DNA of 16,979 nucleotides from Pseudomonadota bacterium (GTDB taxonomy: Bacteria > Pseudomonadota > Gammaproteobacteria > Xanthomonadales > Xanthomonadaceae), in NCBI GenBank assembly GCA_023423235.1, contig JAFAFY010000073.1, forward strand, positions 1-16,979, read 5' to 3'. The translations under genes and the position numbers were made by a program. The first letter of the stretch is position 1, and every line of letters starts with the position of its first letter. A model generated the notes under the pieces. It saw only the letters and a program-made list of their open reading frames with translations, ran no database searches and was not told the origin of the DNA. Positions 14,255-16,979 of the stretch are shown one piece after another.

Positions 14255-15508
14255 TCAGTGCACGCCGTTCTTGCCCAGCGGCGGCTCCGCCGCCAGCCCG
14301 CGGCGCGAGAACAGCGCCAGCAGCGGCGAGGTCATCAGGGTGGTGACGATGGCCATGCCGAACAGCATGGTGAACAGTTCCGGCCCGATCAGTCCGGCGT
14401 CCAGGCCGATCTTCAGCACGATCAGCTCCATCAGCCCGCGGGCATTGATCAGCGCGCCGACCGACAGGCTGTCGCGCCAGCCGTAGCCCGACAGCCGCGC
14501 GCCGGCGCTGCCGCCGATCACCTTGCCGGCGATGGCGACCAGCAGGATCAGCGCGAACGCGCCCAGTCCGGCGCCGACGAAGGCATCGGGCGTGGTGTTG
14601 AGGCCGGCCAGCGCGAACACGATCGGCATCAGCAGCAGCATCGAGATCGGCTCGAACGCCTTGGCCAGGTGGCGCAGCAGGCGGTCGTCGCGCGGCATCG
14701 CCACGCCGAACAGGAACGCGCCGAACACCGCGTGCAGGCCGATCCATTCGGCGAACGCCGCGCAGCCGACCAGGCCCAGCAGGATCGCCACCAGCAGGGT
14801 GGGCGAGGGCGGCGTCTCCGGCGCGCCGTCGCGGCGGATCAGCCACGCGTACAGCGGCTTGAGCAGCAGGAAGTTGACCGCGACCAGCGCGACCGCGCCG
14901 CTGGCGATCAAGGCGACGCCATGTTCGCCGGTGCCGCCGGTCAGCGTCAGCACCACCGCCAGGAAGATCCAGATCGCGCCGTCGTCGATCACCGCCGCGC
15001 TCAGTGCCAGGCTGCCGGCGCGGGTGCGGGTGAGGTCGCGGTCCTTGAGGATGCGCGCCAGCACCGGGAACGCGGTGACCGACAGCGCGGCCGCGATGAA
15101 CAGTGCGAACGGCCAGAACCCCAGACCTTGCGGTGCGAACATCGGGTACAGCCACGGCGAGATCGCCAGTCCCAGCAGCAGCGGCAGGGCGATGCCGAGC
15201 ACGCCGACCGCGCTGGCCGCCTTGACCTGCGCGCGCGAGCCTTCGATCGCCCGCAGTTCCGCGCCGACGATGAACATGAACAGCACCAGGCCGATCGTCG
15301 CCAGCGCCGACAGCGACGGCAGCGAGGCGGCCGGGAACAGCGAGGCGTGCAGCTCCGGCGCCCAGGCGCCGAACACGATCGGTCCCAGCAGCAGGCCTGC
15401 GGTCATCTCGCCGATCACCGGGGGCTGGCCGAAATGGCGCAGTACCCAGCCGCAGGCACGCGCGGCCAGCAGGATCACCCCGAGCTGGAGCAGAAGCAGT
15501 GCGGTCAC
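14255..15508 (-). CDS. CPA2-family cation/proton antiporter
   Basis: Polytopic inner-membrane exchanger of 417 residues of the Kef/NapA-type CPA2 family, moving K+ or Na+ against H+. About twelve hydrophobic helices are visible. Family motifs: PPVIGEMTAGLLLGP (29-43); VTAFPVLARIL (144-154) in the unwound helix region; the ion-binding acidic pair in AAVIDDGAIW (Asp175, Asp176); HAVFGAFLFGVAMPR; and the C-terminal INARGLMELIVL. The protein stops after the membrane domain, with no TrkA-N/RCK regulatory domain. The start is a GTG at 15508 with AGAGG about 9 nt upstream. It is 51 bp after the halogenase on the same strand, so probably co-transcribed. It could give acid or alkali tolerance; a pigment role is not evident. 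Confidence 0.9.
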   Translation of the reverse strand: MTALLLLQLGVILLAARACGWVLRHFGQPPVIGEMTAGLLLGPIVFGAWAPELHASLFPAASLPSLSALATIGLVLFMFIVGAELRAIEGSRAQVKAASAVGVLGIALPLLLGLAISPWLYPMFAPQGLGFWPFALFIAAALSVTAFPVLARILKDRDLTRTRAGSLALSAAVIDDGAIWIFLAVVLTLTGGTGEHGVALIASGAVALVAVNFLLLKPLYAWLIRRDGAPETPPSPTLLVAILLGLVGCAAFAEWIGLHAVFGAFLFGVAMPRDDRLLRHLAKAFEPISMLLLMPIVFALAGLNTTPDAFVGAGLGAFALILLVAIAGKVIGGSAGARLSGYGWRDSLSVGALINARGLMELIVLKIGLDAGLIGPELFTMLFGMAIVTTLMTSPLLALFSRRGLAAEPPLGKNGVH

Positions 15509-15559
15509 CGGATGGGGCCTCTTGCCGGGAAGCGGACGGGATGTCGGGCGCGCATCGGA

Positions 15560-16979
15560 TCAGGCCGCCAGCGCGCGTGCGAACCAGTGCTCGGGCAGCA
15601 TCGCCGGGTGCTGGCCGGTGTCGTGGCTGGCGAGCAGTGCGTCGAGCCCGTGGTCGTCGATGTCCGGGAACGACTCGCGCGCCAGCGCCAGCACCTCGGC
15701 GGCCAACTGGCGCATGCCCGCGACCGAGCGCTGGGTGCGCGCGTAGTAGGCGTCGTCGTCGAGCTGGTCGGTCAGTCCGCCATTCCACTCGCGGCACCAT
15801 TGGACCTGGTACTGGTCGTAGGCGCGCGCCTGCTTGAGGTCTGGCGATGCATCACGGGTGCCCCAGTCGCGCATCAACGTCTGCATCGCCAGGTTCAGCG
15901 CGCGGCCCTCGGCGAACGCGGGCTTGAGCCGGGTCAGCATCGACAGGTCGGCCTGGCGCTGGCTGAAGAACAGCGGCGCCAGCAGCGACCAGTAGTAGGC
16001 GTAATCCCACAGCACCTTGACCGGCATCACCTGCGGGTGGCCGAAGATCGGGTACTGGTCCTGGTAGAGCGACAGGGTGTTCTCGTAGAACGAGAAATAC
16101 AGCTGCTGGTAGATCTCGGCGTAGGGGGCGATCGCCTCGCCGGCGCGGTCCTTTCGGATCAGTTCGCACACGTAGGTGTTGCTGATCGCGATGAAGTCGC
16201 TGCCCGGGGAATAGAACGGGTCGAGGAACAGCCCGGCCTCGCCGGTCAGCGCCCAGCGGTGCTTCGAATACACCTGCTTGCAGCCGTAGGAGAAGTGGCG
16301 CAGGAACAGGAAGTCCTGCAGCGTGTACTCGGGCCTGTCGAGCGCCTCGTGCACGCGCGGCTGGTGCCGGCGCAGCCAGTCCATCGCCTTCTCGAAGGTG
16401 TTCATGGTGTCGAGCGGATGCATCCTGGCGTCGCAGACGATGCCCAGCGAATGCGAGCCGGAGGCCAGCGGGATCAGCCAGAACCAGTAGCCAGGGCCGC
16501 ACATGTGGTTGGTCGACTTCCAGCGCTCGGCCGGGGCGAAGCGCGTGCGCCAGCCGGCGTCGTCGGACCAGCCGTCGAGGTCGGACTGGCCGTCGATGCG
16601 CCACCACACCGCGTTGGCGTCGTGGTCGTTGCTCATCGCCAGGCCCAGCTTGCGCTTGATCAGGCCGGCGCGGCCGGAGGCGTCGACCACCCAGCGCGCA
16701 TGCAGCGTGCGCTGCTCGCCGCCGTGCTCGAAGCCGACGCGGTGCGGGCTGTCGTCCTCGCTGAGGTCGAGCGTGCGCACGACGGCCTCGTCGCGGAAAT
16801 CCACGCCCAGTGCGCGGGCGCGGTCGCCGAGGAAATTCTCGAAACGCCCGCGGTCGAGCTGCCACGACGGCGTGGGCAGCAGTTGGCTCACGCCCATCTC
16901 GCTGCAGTCCTGGACGTCGTATTCGCCGTCGGTGAAGAAATAGCGCAGGCCGTACTTGCGCACCTGCTCGGTTTCCAGG
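15560..16979 (-). CDS. second flavin-dependent halogenase, N-terminus cut by right edge
   Basis: Only the C-terminal 472 or so residues are visible; about 80 residues, including the FAD GxGxxG loop, lie beyond the right edge. The visible start, QVRKYGLRYFF, carries a lysine aligned with K89 of the first halogenase. WVVDASGRAGLIKRKLG follows, then the WxWxIP signature as WFWLIP (about 16472-16489), and the F-x-x-P-x-x-S-x-G motif as FLDPFYSPG (about 16203-16229). The enzyme is longer than the first halogenase and clearly diverged from it, with an extra C-terminal domain of about 200 residues rich in Tyr, Phe and Trp. It could halogenate another position of the pigment or a separate phenolic substrate. 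It is upstream of the antiporter on the same strand. Confidence 0.88.
   Translation of the reverse strand, partial: LETEQVRKYGLRYFFTDGEYDVQDCSEMGVSQLLPTPSWQLDRGRFENFLGDRARALGVDFRDEAVVRTLDLSEDDSPHRVGFEHGGEQRTLHARWVVDASGRAGLIKRKLGLAMSNDHDANAVWWRIDGQSDLDGWSDDAGWRTRFAPAERWKSTNHMCGPGYWFWLIPLASGSHSLGIVCDARMHPLDTMNTFEKAMDWLRRHQPRVHEALDRPEYTLQDFLFLRHFSYGCKQVYSKHRWALTGEAGLFLDPFYSPGSDFIAISNTYVCELIRKDRAGEAIAPYAEIYQQLYFSFYENTLSLYQDQYPIFGHPQVMPVKVLWDYAYYWSLLAPLFFSQRQADLSMLTRLKPAFAEGRALNLAMQTLMRDWGTRDASPDLKQARAYDQYQVQWCREWNGGLTDQLDDDAYYARTQRSVAGMRQLAAEVLALARESFPDIDDHGLDALLASHDTGQHPAMLPEHWFARALAA

Overview
The window looks like chromosomal DNA of a very GC-rich member of the Xanthomonadaceae/Lysobacteraceae (Xanthomonas, Lysobacter, Luteimonas and relatives). 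The case rests on base composition, strong GC bias at third codon positions, and a brominated aryl-polyene (xanthomonadin-type) pigment locus containing the chorismatase XanB2 next to hemB and aroE. The genus cannot be fixed from sequence reading alone.

Layout. Positions 1-4639 are on the minus strand. In transcription order they hold a flavin-dependent halogenase, the chorismatase xanB2 (GTG start overlapping the halogenase stop), hemB, aroE and the start of a small membrane protein cut by the left edge. A 147-bp divergent intergenic region (4640-4786) separates this from a compact plus-strand operon, 4787-11417. The operon encodes an acyl carrier protein, a COG4648-type membrane protein, a PlsC-type acyltransferase, a FabA/FabZ-like hotdog dehydratase, an LpxL-like acyltransferase, a LolA-like periplasmic carrier, an MMPL/RND exporter and a second hotdog dehydratase. 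Most junctions overlap or are a few bases apart. A small membrane-anchored thioredoxin-fold protein lies on the minus strand after it (11458-11883). A plus-strand FabG-like ketoreductase follows (12201-12935), then two small envelope proteins: one secreted (13039-13527) and one lipoprotein (13638-14120). A hairpin at 14165-14195 separates these from a minus-strand pair, a CPA2 cation/proton antiporter and, upstream of it, a second flavin-dependent halogenase cut by the right edge.

How the genes could work together. AroE supplies the shikimate/chorismate pathway. XanB2 turns chorismate into 3-hydroxybenzoate (and 4-hydroxybenzoate), the expected polyketide starter. The starter is elongated on the acyl carrier protein, with the ketoreductase and the two dehydratases making the conjugated polyene. 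The halogenase(s) probably brominate the aryl head. The acyltransferases, LolA-like protein and MMPL exporter look like the route that lipidates the pigment and moves it to the outer membrane. The ketosynthases, the aryl:ACP ligase and any glycosyltransferase of a complete pathway are absent from the window, so the locus is either split or continues elsewhere.

The most interesting points are the two dissimilar halogenases, the stranded ketoreductase, a 107-nt gene overlap hiding a signal peptide, and several start codons placed 6-8 nt after a -10-like hexamer (candidate leaderless mRNAs). I see no rRNA or tRNA gene, CRISPR array, insertion sequence or phage gene.
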